Below, piece by piece: positions 1 through 6,285 of a DNA stretch of 17,516 bases; the stretch's first letter is position 1; each line of letters begins with the position of its first letter. The notes beneath the pieces are model-generated. The model was given only the letters and a program-made list of their open reading frames with translations. It had not been told where the DNA came from and did no database searches. Both the position numbers and the translations under genes were made by a program. The stretch comes from Leyella stercorea (GTDB lineage: Bacteria > Bacteroidota > Bacteroidia > Bacteroidales > Bacteroidaceae), in contig NZ_JAHQUY010000061.1 of assembly GCF_019052365.1 (NCBI RefSeq), positions 1-17,516 on the forward strand. Reading direction: 5' to 3'.

Positions 1-12
1 ACGACAAGCCCA

Positions 13-50
13 TTGGCAGAATTAAGTATGCACTAAATTAATTCCGCCAA
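13..50. repeat. 13-bp inverted repeat upstream of the TonB receptor promoter
   Basis: Positions 13-25 (TTGGCAGAATTAA) and 38-50 (TTAATTCCGCCAA) are reverse complements with one mismatch (A18 against C45), separated by 12 bases. No T-run follows the right arm, so it is a poor intrinsic terminator. It occupies the place where the -33 element of the downstream promoter should lie, and no TTTG is present there. It could be an operator for a regulator of the receptor gene, or the 3' hairpin of a gene outside the window. The dyad is seen directly; the role is inference. Confidence 0.5.
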
Positions 51-55
51 CAGGT

Positions 56-63
56 TAACTTTG
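56..63 (+). promoter_or_regulatory. Putative -7 element of the TonB receptor promoter
   Basis: TAACTTTG is a perfect match to the Bacteroidota sigma-ABfr -7 consensus TAnnTTTG. No clear -33 TTTG is seen 19-21 bases upstream; that space holds the right arm of an inverted repeat. Transcription would begin near base 70 and give a leader of about 70 nt before the ATG at 140. Confidence 0.55.
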
Positions 64-74
64 TATTCTTAAGT

Positions 75-105
75 ACGCAGAGCGACGAAAGTCCTCTGCG
101 TTTTT
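75..105 (+). terminator. Terminator-like hairpin in the 5' leader (possible attenuator)
   Basis: ACGCAGAG (75-82) pairs with CTCTGCGT (94-101). Above it, GAC (84-86) pairs with GTC (91-93) around a GAAA tetraloop, with C83 bulged. A T-run (101-105) follows directly. The hairpin starts a few bases after the predicted transcription start and ends 35 bases before the receptor ATG. It is either a transcription attenuator or a structured leader. If the -7 call is wrong, it could instead terminate an upstream gene. Confidence 0.5.
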
Positions 106-139
106 AACGTATTTATGAACCAAGTAATAATGATGTATT

Positions 140-2671
140 ATGACTTTTTTCAAGAACCAGTATCTATTGGCTGCAACACTTGTAGCTCCGCTCTTGTCTT
201 TCGCCACTGAAGCAAGCGCCCAGACAGCAAAGCGTTTCGTGGTAAAGGGCGTGGTAGTCGACGCTACGACGAAGGAAGGCGAGCAGTACGCCACCATGAA
301 AATCACATCGCAAACCGATTCTACATCCACCGCCGCACTTGCTGTATCGGAGGCTGATGGCTCTTTCAACATGACTCTGAAGAAGGCGGGCAGCTATCGC
401 CTCTACGTGAACGCAATGGGCAAGCAGCCCATCGTGCGCAACTTCGTCGTGTCTGACAGCAAGCCCGTAGCCGCGCTCGACACATTATATATAAAGGAGG
501 CTTCGCACGTGCTGGGCGCCGTGGAGATCGTGGCGCAGAAGCCGCTCGTGAAAGCCGACATCGACAAGATTACGTACGACATAGAGGAAGACCCCGACTC
601 GAAGACCAACAACATACTGGAGATGCTGCGCAAGGTGCCGATGGTGACGGTAGACGGCGACGGCAATATCAAGGTGAACGGTAACTCGGGCTTCAAGGTG
701 TACGTCAACGGACGACCCAACAGTATGATGTCGAACAACCCGAAGGAGGTGCTGAAGAGTATGCCTGCGTCATCGATAAAGAAGGTAGAGGTGATAACAA
801 ACCCCGGTCCAAAGTATGACGCGGAGGGTGTGGGCGGCATCCTAAACATCGTGACTGTAGGCAAGGGCATCGAAGGCTACACCGTGACTACTAACGGCGG
901 AGTGTCGAATGCCGATGTTGATGCAGGCATGTATGCTACGGTGAAGCAGGGTAAGCTCACCGTCAGCGGAACCTACTCGTACAACTACTACGACGGACGC
1001 AACTCGCATGGCGACTACAGCAGTCTGTTCACGGGCGACCCGTCTACGCCCTCTGCGTCCAACCGATACGCTACGAGCGACAGCCGTTCGTATAACCACT
1101 CGCACTCGGGCAACTTCGAAGCGAGCTACGATGTGGACACGCTGCGACTCGTCACAGCCTCGTTCGGCATCTGGACTAATCGATCACATTCGCACAGCCT
1201 GGCAAGAAGAAACGCTACGTCGCCGCTGTCGGGCGCAACGCTCTATTCGTATAGCGACGGCGGACGCGGTGTCTCAGACAACACCTACCTATACGGCAAC
1301 ATCGACTATCAGCGACTCTTCAGACAGAAGGGTCGTATGCTTACGTTCTCCTACAAGATAAGCGGAGGCACAAATGGCGGCGACAACTATTCGTCTTACG
1401 ATGTGGCAGAAGCTACCGACGAGTGGCTGCCGTTCGTGAAGCGCCTGTCTGACGAGCATACCGAAAGCAACGGACGAAGCATGGAGCACACGTTGCAGGT
1501 AGACTATACTACGCCTATCGGCAAGGCGCACAACGTGGAGGTCGGTGCAAAATACATATTGCGTGACAACCGTTCGGACGACGACCGCTATGTGCGTCCG
1601 ATTGGAACCGACGGTGAATACACGTTCGACGAACAGTATTCGTCGCACTATCGTCACGAGAACGACATCCTCGCCGCTTACTTGGGCTATGGATTGAAGG
1701 CTGGCAATCTGTCTGGACGACTCGGCGCACGCTACGAGCACACGTTCCAGAAGATAAAGTATGAGTTGGGCGAGGGCGAGAACTTCTCTACGGGGTTCGA
1801 TGATGTGGTGCCGTCGGCAAGTCTCGGTTATCGAATAAACGACGAGAACAATCTGCGATTCGGCTATAATATGCGTATCTACCGCCCCGGCATCTGGTCG
1901 CTCAATCCGTATCTCGACCAGACTAACCCCGAGGCGCTACAGCAGGGCAACCCTAATCTGGTGAGCGAGAAGAACCATAACGTGCAGCTGACGTACAGCT
2001 ACTTTGCTGCTAAGTTCTCCGTGAGCTGCACCATGCGCTACAGCTTCACCAACAACAGCATATCGAGCGTTACGTCGCTCGTGGAGGATAACACTATTGA
2101 GAGCGTGAAGAATCCGACGGGCAAGCTCGTTAGCTACACCACGTACCGCAACATCGGACGCACACAGACCGCGTCGGTGTCGAGCTATGTTAATTGGAAT
2201 ATCTTCAAGAACACACGCCTGACCATGAATCTGTGGGGCGACTATTCCGACTACAACGACCGTCAGTCGCTGCACAATTATGGCTATTACGGTTCGGCGT
2301 ATGTGGGCGTGCAGCAGACGTTGCCTAAGAGTTGGAGAGTGAATGTTGGTTTCTATGGTTGTACGAGCAACCCCAATCTTCAATCGAAGACGGAGGGCAT
2401 GTACAACTATAACTTGAATGTGCAGAAGTCGTTCCTCAAGGATAGGCTCAACTTCAACTTGTATGCAAGTAATTTCCTTGATGCAAAGCGCCATTATAAA
2501 TCGACGGTCACAGGCGCGAACTTCATAACGCATAGCGACTCGTCGTATAATCCGTGGCGCGTCGGCATAAACGTGAGCTGGCGCATCGGCGAATTGTCGT
2601 CGGGTGTCAAGAAGGTGGCGCGATCTATCTCTAACGACGATGTTAAGAGCGCAGAAGGTGGTGGAAAGTAA
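140..2671 (+). CDS. TonB-dependent outer-membrane beta-barrel receptor
   Basis: This 843-residue protein has a signal peptide (about 1-28, cleaved after a SASAQ-like motif). A carboxypeptidase-regulatory-like beta-sandwich follows (about 33-115, starting FVVKGVVVDATTKEG). Next is a plug domain (about 125-240) with the typical stretches NILEMLRKVPMVTVDGDGNI, VYVNGRP and GGILNIVT. The rest is a 22-strand-type barrel rich in aromatic and Asn/Ser/Tyr residues, ending in the basic/acidic tail seen in this family (SVKKxARSIxNDD-like at the end). The length fits the 'outer membrane beta-barrel family' receptors and is shorter than SusC proteins (about 1000 residues). No SusD gene lies next to it, so a glycan-utilisation role is not supported and the substrate is unknown. 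The start at 140 gives a clean signal peptide. It converges with the metY operon, with three bases between stop codons. Confidence 0.88.
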   Translation: MTFFKNQYLLAATLVAPLLSFATEASAQTAKRFVVKGVVVDATTKEGEQYATMKITSQTDSTSTAALAVSEADGSFNMTLKKAGSYRLYVNAMGKQPIVRNFVVSDSKPVAALDTLYIKEASHVLGAVEIVAQKPLVKADIDKITYDIEEDPDSKTNNILEMLRKVPMVTVDGDGNIKVNGNSGFKVYVNGRPNSMMSNNPKEVLKSMPASSIKKVEVITNPGPKYDAEGVGGILNIVTVGKGIEGYTVTTNGGVSNADVDAGMYATVKQGKLTVSGTYSYNYYDGRNSHGDYSSLFTGDPSTPSASNRYATSDSRSYNHSHSGNFEASYDVDTLRLVTASFGIWTNRSHSHSLARRNATSPLSGATLYSYSDGGRGVSDNTYLYGNIDYQRLFRQKGRMLTFSYKISGGTNGGDNYSSYDVAEATDEWLPFVKRLSDEHTESNGRSMEHTLQVDYTTPIGKAHNVEVGAKYILRDNRSDDDRYVRPIGTDGEYTFDEQYSSHYRHENDILAAYLGYGLKAGNLSGRLGARYEHTFQKIKYELGEGENFSTGFDDVVPSASLGYRINDENNLRFGYNMRIYRPGIWSLNPYLDQTNPEALQQGNPNLVSEKNHNVQLTYSYFAAKFSVSCTMRYSFTNNSISSVTSLVEDNTIESVKNPTGKLVSYTTYRNIGRTQTASVSSYVNWNIFKNTRLTMNLWGDYSDYNDRQSLHNYGYYGSAYVGVQQTLPKSWRVNVGFYGCTSNPNLQSKTEGMYNYNLNVQKSFLKDRLNFNLYASNFLDAKRHYKSTVTGANFITHSDSSYNPWRVGINVSWRIGELSSGVKKVARSISNDDVKSAEGGGK

Positions 2672-2685
2672 GCACTATTCCACCA
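2659..2685. terminator. Shared hairpin across convergent stop codons
   Basis: TGGTGGAA (2659-2666) pairs perfectly with TTCCACCA (2678-2685). The 11-base loop contains both stop codons, TAA (2669-2671) on the plus strand and TAG (2677-2675) on the minus strand. There is no other room for terminators between the two converging genes. Neither side has a clear T-run, so intrinsic termination would be weak; a bidirectional 3'-end role is inference. Confidence 0.35.
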
Positions 2686-3004
2686 ACTCGCGTCTCTTTG
2701 CCTCCTTGAGGCGTTGTTCCACTTCGTCGGGCGACACCGTGCCGGTTATCAAGCTTTTCACCCACACGCTGAGGGCGAAGCAGACAATGGTGATAACCGC
2801 ACTTACCACCCATTTGAGTAGCTCGTTCTGCAGCGGCACGTTGTTTATCGACACTATGCCTGCCACTACGGGTATGCCAAACAGAATGAGGTCGGCGCCG
2901 GAGTGTATCTTGAAATTCTCTTTCGCATGGCGATACTCGTCGTTTTTGTCGAGTATCGTCATGCGATTTTCTTTCCAGTAAGTCTCAAATTCCTTGTCAG
3001 TCAT
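2675..3004 (-). CDS. Small two-TM membrane protein of unknown function
   Basis: I do not recognise a named family in this 109-residue protein. The N-terminal 35 residues are charged and helical. Two hydrophobic segments follow: about 38-55 (ADLILFGIPVVAGIVSIN) and about 64-87 (LKWVVSAVITIVCFALSVWV). The C-terminal tail is charged (about 92-109, DEVEQRLKEAKRRELVE) and looks like an amphipathic helix. The shape suggests an inner-membrane hairpin with both ends in the cytoplasm. The start ATG lies one base after the TAG stop of the preceding 182-residue gene (TAGCATG), so translational coupling is likely. It is the last gene of the metY operon. It is real because of this tight packing and a full-length open frame. 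Confidence 0.7.
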   Translation of the reverse strand: MTDKEFETYWKENRMTILDKNDEYRHAKENFKIHSGADLILFGIPVVAGIVSINNVPLQNELLKWVVSAVITIVCFALSVWVKSLITGTVSPDEVEQRLKEAKRRELVE

Positions 3005-3005
3005 G

Positions 3006-3554
3006 CTATTGTACTTTTGTCATGTGATAGCCAAGGCTGCGCAATTCTACGGCAATGCCCATCAGATACATCTGGTGTAGAGCCGCTACAAAGGTGCGGA
3101 ACGCCTCCTTTGAGCCAGCCTCAAGGCGCATGCGGCAGAGCTTGTTGTAGGTGCGTGCTGCACATTCGCCCACCACGTTGTTTACCACTTCGTGCTCTTT
3201 TGCGTCGAGGCAAAGCACCTTCTCGCAGATGTAATCGTCCATGTGGTCGAAGTCGATGCGGTCGCGTAGGTAGGCGTAGAGGTCGGTCACCTTAGAGTAG
3301 GTAGTCCATTCTACATCCCAATACTTTGCGAGCGCCATGCCCACGTACATTATCCAGCCGAACGCCACACGCGGATATTCGCCGTTGAACTCGCGTATGG
3401 CGTCGGGCATGTAGCTCTGAGCTATCGGCTGCCACAACTCTTCGAGGTCGGGAGCTTCGGGCAGACGCTCGTCAATCATGTCTACAGAGAGCAGAAACTG
3501 ATGGAGGTCGTCGCGGAAAAGCAGCTCCTTGTCTTCGTTGTTTGTCATGCTCAT
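3006..3554 (-). CDS. Conserved-looking hypothetical protein, all-helical
   Basis: The 182-residue product has no signal peptide and no catalytic motif that I recognise. It is acidic and predicted to be largely helical, with aromatic-rich stretches (for example FGWIMYVGMALAKYWDVEW near 65-83) and a C-terminal helix (about 150-175, FRTFVAALHQMYLMGIAVEL). It begins 6 bases after the metY stop codon and its own stop lies one base from the next ATG, so it sits in the middle of a three-gene operon. Two starts are possible, at 3554 and two codons later (MSM). A cytoplasmic role linked to sulfur amino-acid metabolism is only guilt by association. Confidence 0.72.
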   Translation of the reverse strand: MSMTNNEDKELLFRDDLHQFLLSVDMIDERLPEAPDLEELWQPIAQSYMPDAIREFNGEYPRVAFGWIMYVGMALAKYWDVEWTTYSKVTDLYAYLRDRIDFDHMDDYICEKVLCLDAKEHEVVNNVVGECAARTYNKLCRMRLEAGSKEAFRTFVAALHQMYLMGIAVELRSLGYHMTKVQ

Positions 3555-3560
3555 GTCAGT

Positions 3561-4844
3561 TTAAATCTTGTCGAGAGCCTGCTTGATGTCGTCGAGAATG
3601 TCTTCTGCGTCCTCAATGCCTACAGAGAGACGGATAAGGTCGGGCGCGATACCAGCCTCGCGCAACTGCTCGTCGGAGAGCTGACGGTGGGTGTGGCTTG
3701 CAGGGTGGAGCACGCAGGTGCGGGCGTCAGCCACGTGGGTCACGATGTTAATCATGTCGAGCGAGTCCATGAAGCGGATTGCAGTCTCGCGGTTGCCCTT
3801 CAGTCCGAATGCTATTACGCCGCAAGAGCCGTTTGGCAGATACTTCTGTGCGAGTTCGTAATACTCGTCGCCCGGCAGACCGCAGTAGTGTACCCATGCC
3901 ACGCGCTCGTCAGCCTTTAGGAACTCGGCAACGCGCTGTGCGTTCTCGCAATGCTGCTTCATGCGCAGGTGGAGCGACTGCAAGCCGAGGTTGAGGATGA
4001 ACGAGTTCATCGGAGCAGGGATAGAACCGAGGTCGCGCATGAGCTGAGCCACGAGCTTTGTGATGTAGCCCATCTTGCCGAAAGCCTTGACGTAGGTGAG
4101 TCCGTGGTAGCTCTCATCGGGTGTGCAGAGACCGGGGAACTTCTCGGCATGAGCCATCCAGTCGAAGTTGCCGCTGTCTACAACCACGCCACCAACCTGG
4201 CTCGCTGTGCCGTCCATGTACTTGGTAGTGCTGTGTGTGACGATGTCTGCGCCCCACTCAAACGGGCGGCAGTTGATAGGTGTAGCGAATGTGTTGTCGA
4301 CAATAAGAGGCACACCGTTCTTGTGGGCGATGCGTGCAAACTTCTCGATGTCGAGCACAGCGCAACCAGGGTTGCTGATTGTCTCGCCGAACACTACCTT
4401 TGTGTTCGGGCGGAATGCCTTCTGTATCTCCTCCTCAGATGCGTTCGGATTAACGTAAGTGCACTCGATGCCGAGCTTCTTCAGCGTAACGCCGAAGAGA
4501 TTGTATGTTCCGCCGTAAATCTCGTTGGATGTTACGATATGGTCGCCAGCCTCGCAGATGTTGAATACAGCGTAGAAATTGGCAGCCTGACCAGAACTGG
4601 TGAGCACAGCGCCAACACCGCCCTCGAGCTGCGCAATCTTCTTTGCAACAGCGTCGTTGGTCGGGTTCTGCAGGCGTGTGTAGAAATAGCCCTCCTTCTT
4701 CAAGTCGAAGAGCATAGCCATCTCCTCTGAGTTGTCATACTTGAATGTCGTACTCTGTATGATAGGTACCTCAATAGGTTCGCCGTTCTTTGGTTCATAA
4801 CCGCCCTGCACACAAAGTGAAGCGGTGCGAAGTTTCTTTTCCAT
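3561..4844 (-). CDS. metY: O-acetylhomoserine sulfhydrylase (PLP-dependent)
   Basis: This cytoplasmic enzyme makes homocysteine from O-acetylhomoserine and sulfide, in the methionine pathway. The 427-residue length is typical of MetY and longer than MetB/MetC (about 380-400). Cys/Met-metabolism PLP family motifs are visible: the phosphate-binding YTR (55-57), the SSGQAA segment (83-88), the cofactor-contacting Asp183 in IVDNTFATP, and Lys208 in HSTTKYMDG, which forms the Schiff base. The N-terminal TASLCVQGGYEP and the C-terminal RTCVLHPASHTHRQLS (substrate loop) match O-acetylhomoserine aminocarboxypropyltransferases. It is the first gene of an operon with two hypotheticals. The leader between it and hemW has no riboswitch that I can recognise. 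Alternative: an annotation as O-succinylhomoserine or cystathionine enzyme is less likely on length and loop. Confidence 0.93.
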   Translation of the reverse strand: MEKKLRTASLCVQGGYEPKNGEPIEVPIIQSTTFKYDNSEEMAMLFDLKKEGYFYTRLQNPTNDAVAKKIAQLEGGVGAVLTSSGQAANFYAVFNICEAGDHIVTSNEIYGGTYNLFGVTLKKLGIECTYVNPNASEEEIQKAFRPNTKVVFGETISNPGCAVLDIEKFARIAHKNGVPLIVDNTFATPINCRPFEWGADIVTHSTTKYMDGTASQVGGVVVDSGNFDWMAHAEKFPGLCTPDESYHGLTYVKAFGKMGYITKLVAQLMRDLGSIPAPMNSFILNLGLQSLHLRMKQHCENAQRVAEFLKADERVAWVHYCGLPGDEYYELAQKYLPNGSCGVIAFGLKGNRETAIRFMDSLDMINIVTHVADARTCVLHPASHTHRQLSDEQLREAGIAPDLIRLSVGIEDAEDILDDIKQALDKI

Positions 4845-4882
4845 GTTCTTGTTTGTTGATTATTTTTAATGTATGATTAATA

Positions 4883-4948
4883 TCTTTATATCCTTATATC
4901 TTTATGATTTGTATTTCTTTTTACTCTTTTACTTTTTTACCTTTTTAT
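4883..4948. repeat. 8-bp-periodic AT-rich repeats between hemW and metY
   Basis: On the plus strand, TCTTTATA (4883-4890), TCCTTATA (4891-4898) and TCTTTATG (4899-4906) form three near-identical octamers. CTTTTTAC (4917-4924), TCTTTTAC (4925-4932), TTTTTTAC (4933-4940) and CTTTTTAT (4941-4948) form four more of a second type. Transcribed toward metY this becomes a purine-rich leader. The segment holds no gene. Its low complexity makes it prone to slippage, which would change the hemW-metY spacing. Confidence 0.6.
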
Positions 4949-4953
4949 TTTTA

Positions 4954-6087
4954 TCAGACTTTCATAAGGTTGCTCATCACCATGTCGCTCACAAAAAGTC
5001 CTTTGCGTGTGAGTCGCAGGTGGTTGTCAGCGAGTTCAAGAAATCCGCCGTCAATATCGTTCTTAGCTGAACGCAGAGCATAGTTGCGATACTCTGGTTT
5101 CAGACGCATCAGGTCTACACCTTCGCATGTACGCATGGCAGTTGTGATGATGTCATCGTAGTGGGTGTCGTCGTCAATACGTTCGCTTTCAGACGCCAGA
5201 TTGCCGCTTCCTATTGCGCTGACGTATTCTTTAATATCGGCTACGTTCCAGCTGCGTGTCAGTAAGTTATACGAATGAGCGGCGGCTCCGAAGCCTAAGT
5301 AGGGCGTGTCGTTCCAGTAGCTGCTGTTATGTATGGCGCGATAGCCCGGAAGGCAGAAGTTGCTTATCTCGTAATGCTCGTAATCGTTAGCCGAAAGCGT
5401 GTCCATAAGCATGGTATACATAGCCAGGCAAGTGTCGTCGTCGGTCTGTTGCACCTTGTCGTTCTGAAGCATAAGGTAGAGTGGGGTGCCTTCCTCGTAC
5501 ATAAGGCTGTAGGCAGAAATATGATTGGGGCGAAGCTTCAAGGCTGCGTCCAAATCGTTCTGCCAGTCGTTCAATGTCTCGTTGGGGAAACCGAACATAA
5601 GGTCGATACTTATGTTGTCTATGCCGGCACGGCGTATTGTTTCGACGGCTTTGGCGGCTTGTGCAGCATTATGGCGACGGCGTATAAAGCGCAGACGTTC
5701 GTCGCTGAATGTCTGCACGCCAAGACTGATGCGGTTCACGCCGAGGTTGCGCACAGCGGAAATAAGTTCTGTGGTGACATCATCGGGATTCATCTCTATC
5801 GTTATCTCACGGGTTTTGCAAGGGAAAACCGCTTTTATCGTGTTTATGATTCGTGAGAGATCGTCGATGGAGAGTGTGGAGGGCGTGCCGCCGCCGATGT
5901 AAACAGTATCAATTGTACATTCATGGTCGGGATAGAGCGCTTTAAGCTCACCGCTACGCATGTGCATCTCCTTCAAAAGTGCGTCCACGTAGCGTGTGCG
6001 CCAGTCTTTTGCTGTCGTACTATAAAAGCCGCAATAGATACAGCGGCTTTCGCAAAATGGTATATGAATGTATAATCCTGCTTTCAT
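4954..6087 (-). CDS. hemW: Radical SAM haem chaperone HemW
   Basis: This 377-residue protein was long annotated as an oxygen-independent coproporphyrinogen III oxidase, but the HemW family acts as a haem chaperone that delivers haem to membrane proteins. The radical-SAM cluster motif CX3CX2C is at C12, C16 and C19 (CESRCIYCGF). The GGGTPS motif (65-70) and the SLGVQTF segment (121-127) are typical. The HNxxYW haem-binding motif is present at 253-258 (HNSSYW), which separates HemW from true HemN. Length fits the family (about 375-390). The start gives the standard N-terminus (GLYIHIPFC). It is divergent from the EF-G paralogue and upstream of metY on the same strand. No terminator is obvious between hemW and metY, so partial cotranscription is possible. 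Confidence 0.92.
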   Translation of the reverse strand: MKAGLYIHIPFCESRCIYCGFYSTTAKDWRTRYVDALLKEMHMRSGELKALYPDHECTIDTVYIGGGTPSTLSIDDLSRIINTIKAVFPCKTREITIEMNPDDVTTELISAVRNLGVNRISLGVQTFSDERLRFIRRRHNAAQAAKAVETIRRAGIDNISIDLMFGFPNETLNDWQNDLDAALKLRPNHISAYSLMYEEGTPLYLMLQNDKVQQTDDDTCLAMYTMLMDTLSANDYEHYEISNFCLPGYRAIHNSSYWNDTPYLGFGAAAHSYNLLTRSWNVADIKEYVSAIGSGNLASESERIDDDTHYDDIITTAMRTCEGVDLMRLKPEYRNYALRSAKNDIDGGFLELADNHLRLTRKGLFVSDMVMSNLMKV

Positions 6088-6135
6088 TCGCTATATAATA
6101 AGGTGTATGCTGTCTGACACCTCGTTTAGTGCGTG

Positions 6136-6143
6136 CAAAATTA
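6136..6143 (-). promoter_or_regulatory. Putative -7 element of the hemW promoter
   Basis: Read on the minus strand this is TAATTTTG, a perfect TAnnTTTG. No TTTG -33 element is seen at 19-21 bases. Transcription would start near 6128, giving a leader of about 40 nt that contains a small hairpin (AGGTGT at 6101-6106 with ACACCT at 6117-6122). Confidence 0.45.
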
Positions 6144-6169
6144 CTAATAAGTTTAAAATTTTGATTAGT
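6143..6169. repeat. Imperfect dyad in the hemW/fusA2 divergent region
   Basis: ACTAAT (6143-6148) and ATTAGT (6164-6169) are inverted, with the self-complementary AAAATTTT (6155-6162) between them. It overlaps the upstream part of the hemW promoter and lies just upstream of the fusA2 promoter. It could be a regulator site, but AT-rich sequence makes such dyads common by chance. Confidence 0.25.
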
Positions 6170-6183
6170 TTTTGTGCATTTCT

Positions 6184-6214
6184 TTTGGAAATACCGCATA
6201 AATGTTTAATTTAG
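6184..6214 (+). promoter_or_regulatory. Putative promoter of the EF-G paralogue
   Basis: TTTG (6184-6187) is followed after 19 bases by TAATTTAG (6207-6214), which matches the Bacteroidota TTTG-N19-21-TAnnTTTG promoter with one mismatch in the -7 element. Transcription would start near 6220, giving a leader of about 65 nt. Confidence 0.5.
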
Positions 6215-6217
6215 TAA

Positions 6218-6249
6218 GCGGATAGACACCCGCCCCAAAGTCAATCCGC
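6218..6249 (+). promoter_or_regulatory. Hairpin at the start of the fusA2 leader
   Basis: GCGGAT (6218-6223) pairs with ATCCGC (6244-6249) across a 20-base, C/A-rich loop. It would sit at the extreme 5' end of the predicted mRNA, where it could protect against decay or act in regulation. No T-run follows, so it is not a terminator. Confidence 0.35.
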
Positions 6250-6285
6250 CTGAATTTATTATTAACCATTTAAAACCTGAAGAAT

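Noticed and set aside
140..2671. SusC-type receptor of a polysaccharide utilisation locus
   Set aside because: The protein is about 150 residues shorter than SusC, and no SusD-like gene is adjacent; the GH92 gene is about 10 kb away behind several terminators.
3951..4730. Long open frame (259 codons) on the plus strand opposite metY
   Set aside because: It is the antisense shadow of a clear PLP enzyme, with no family motif and Cys/Val-rich composition typical of complement frames.
4845..4953. SAM or other sulfur-related riboswitch in the metY leader
   Set aside because: The leader is low-complexity AT sequence with 8-bp repeats and almost no GC for conserved helices; no aptamer-like pairing was found.
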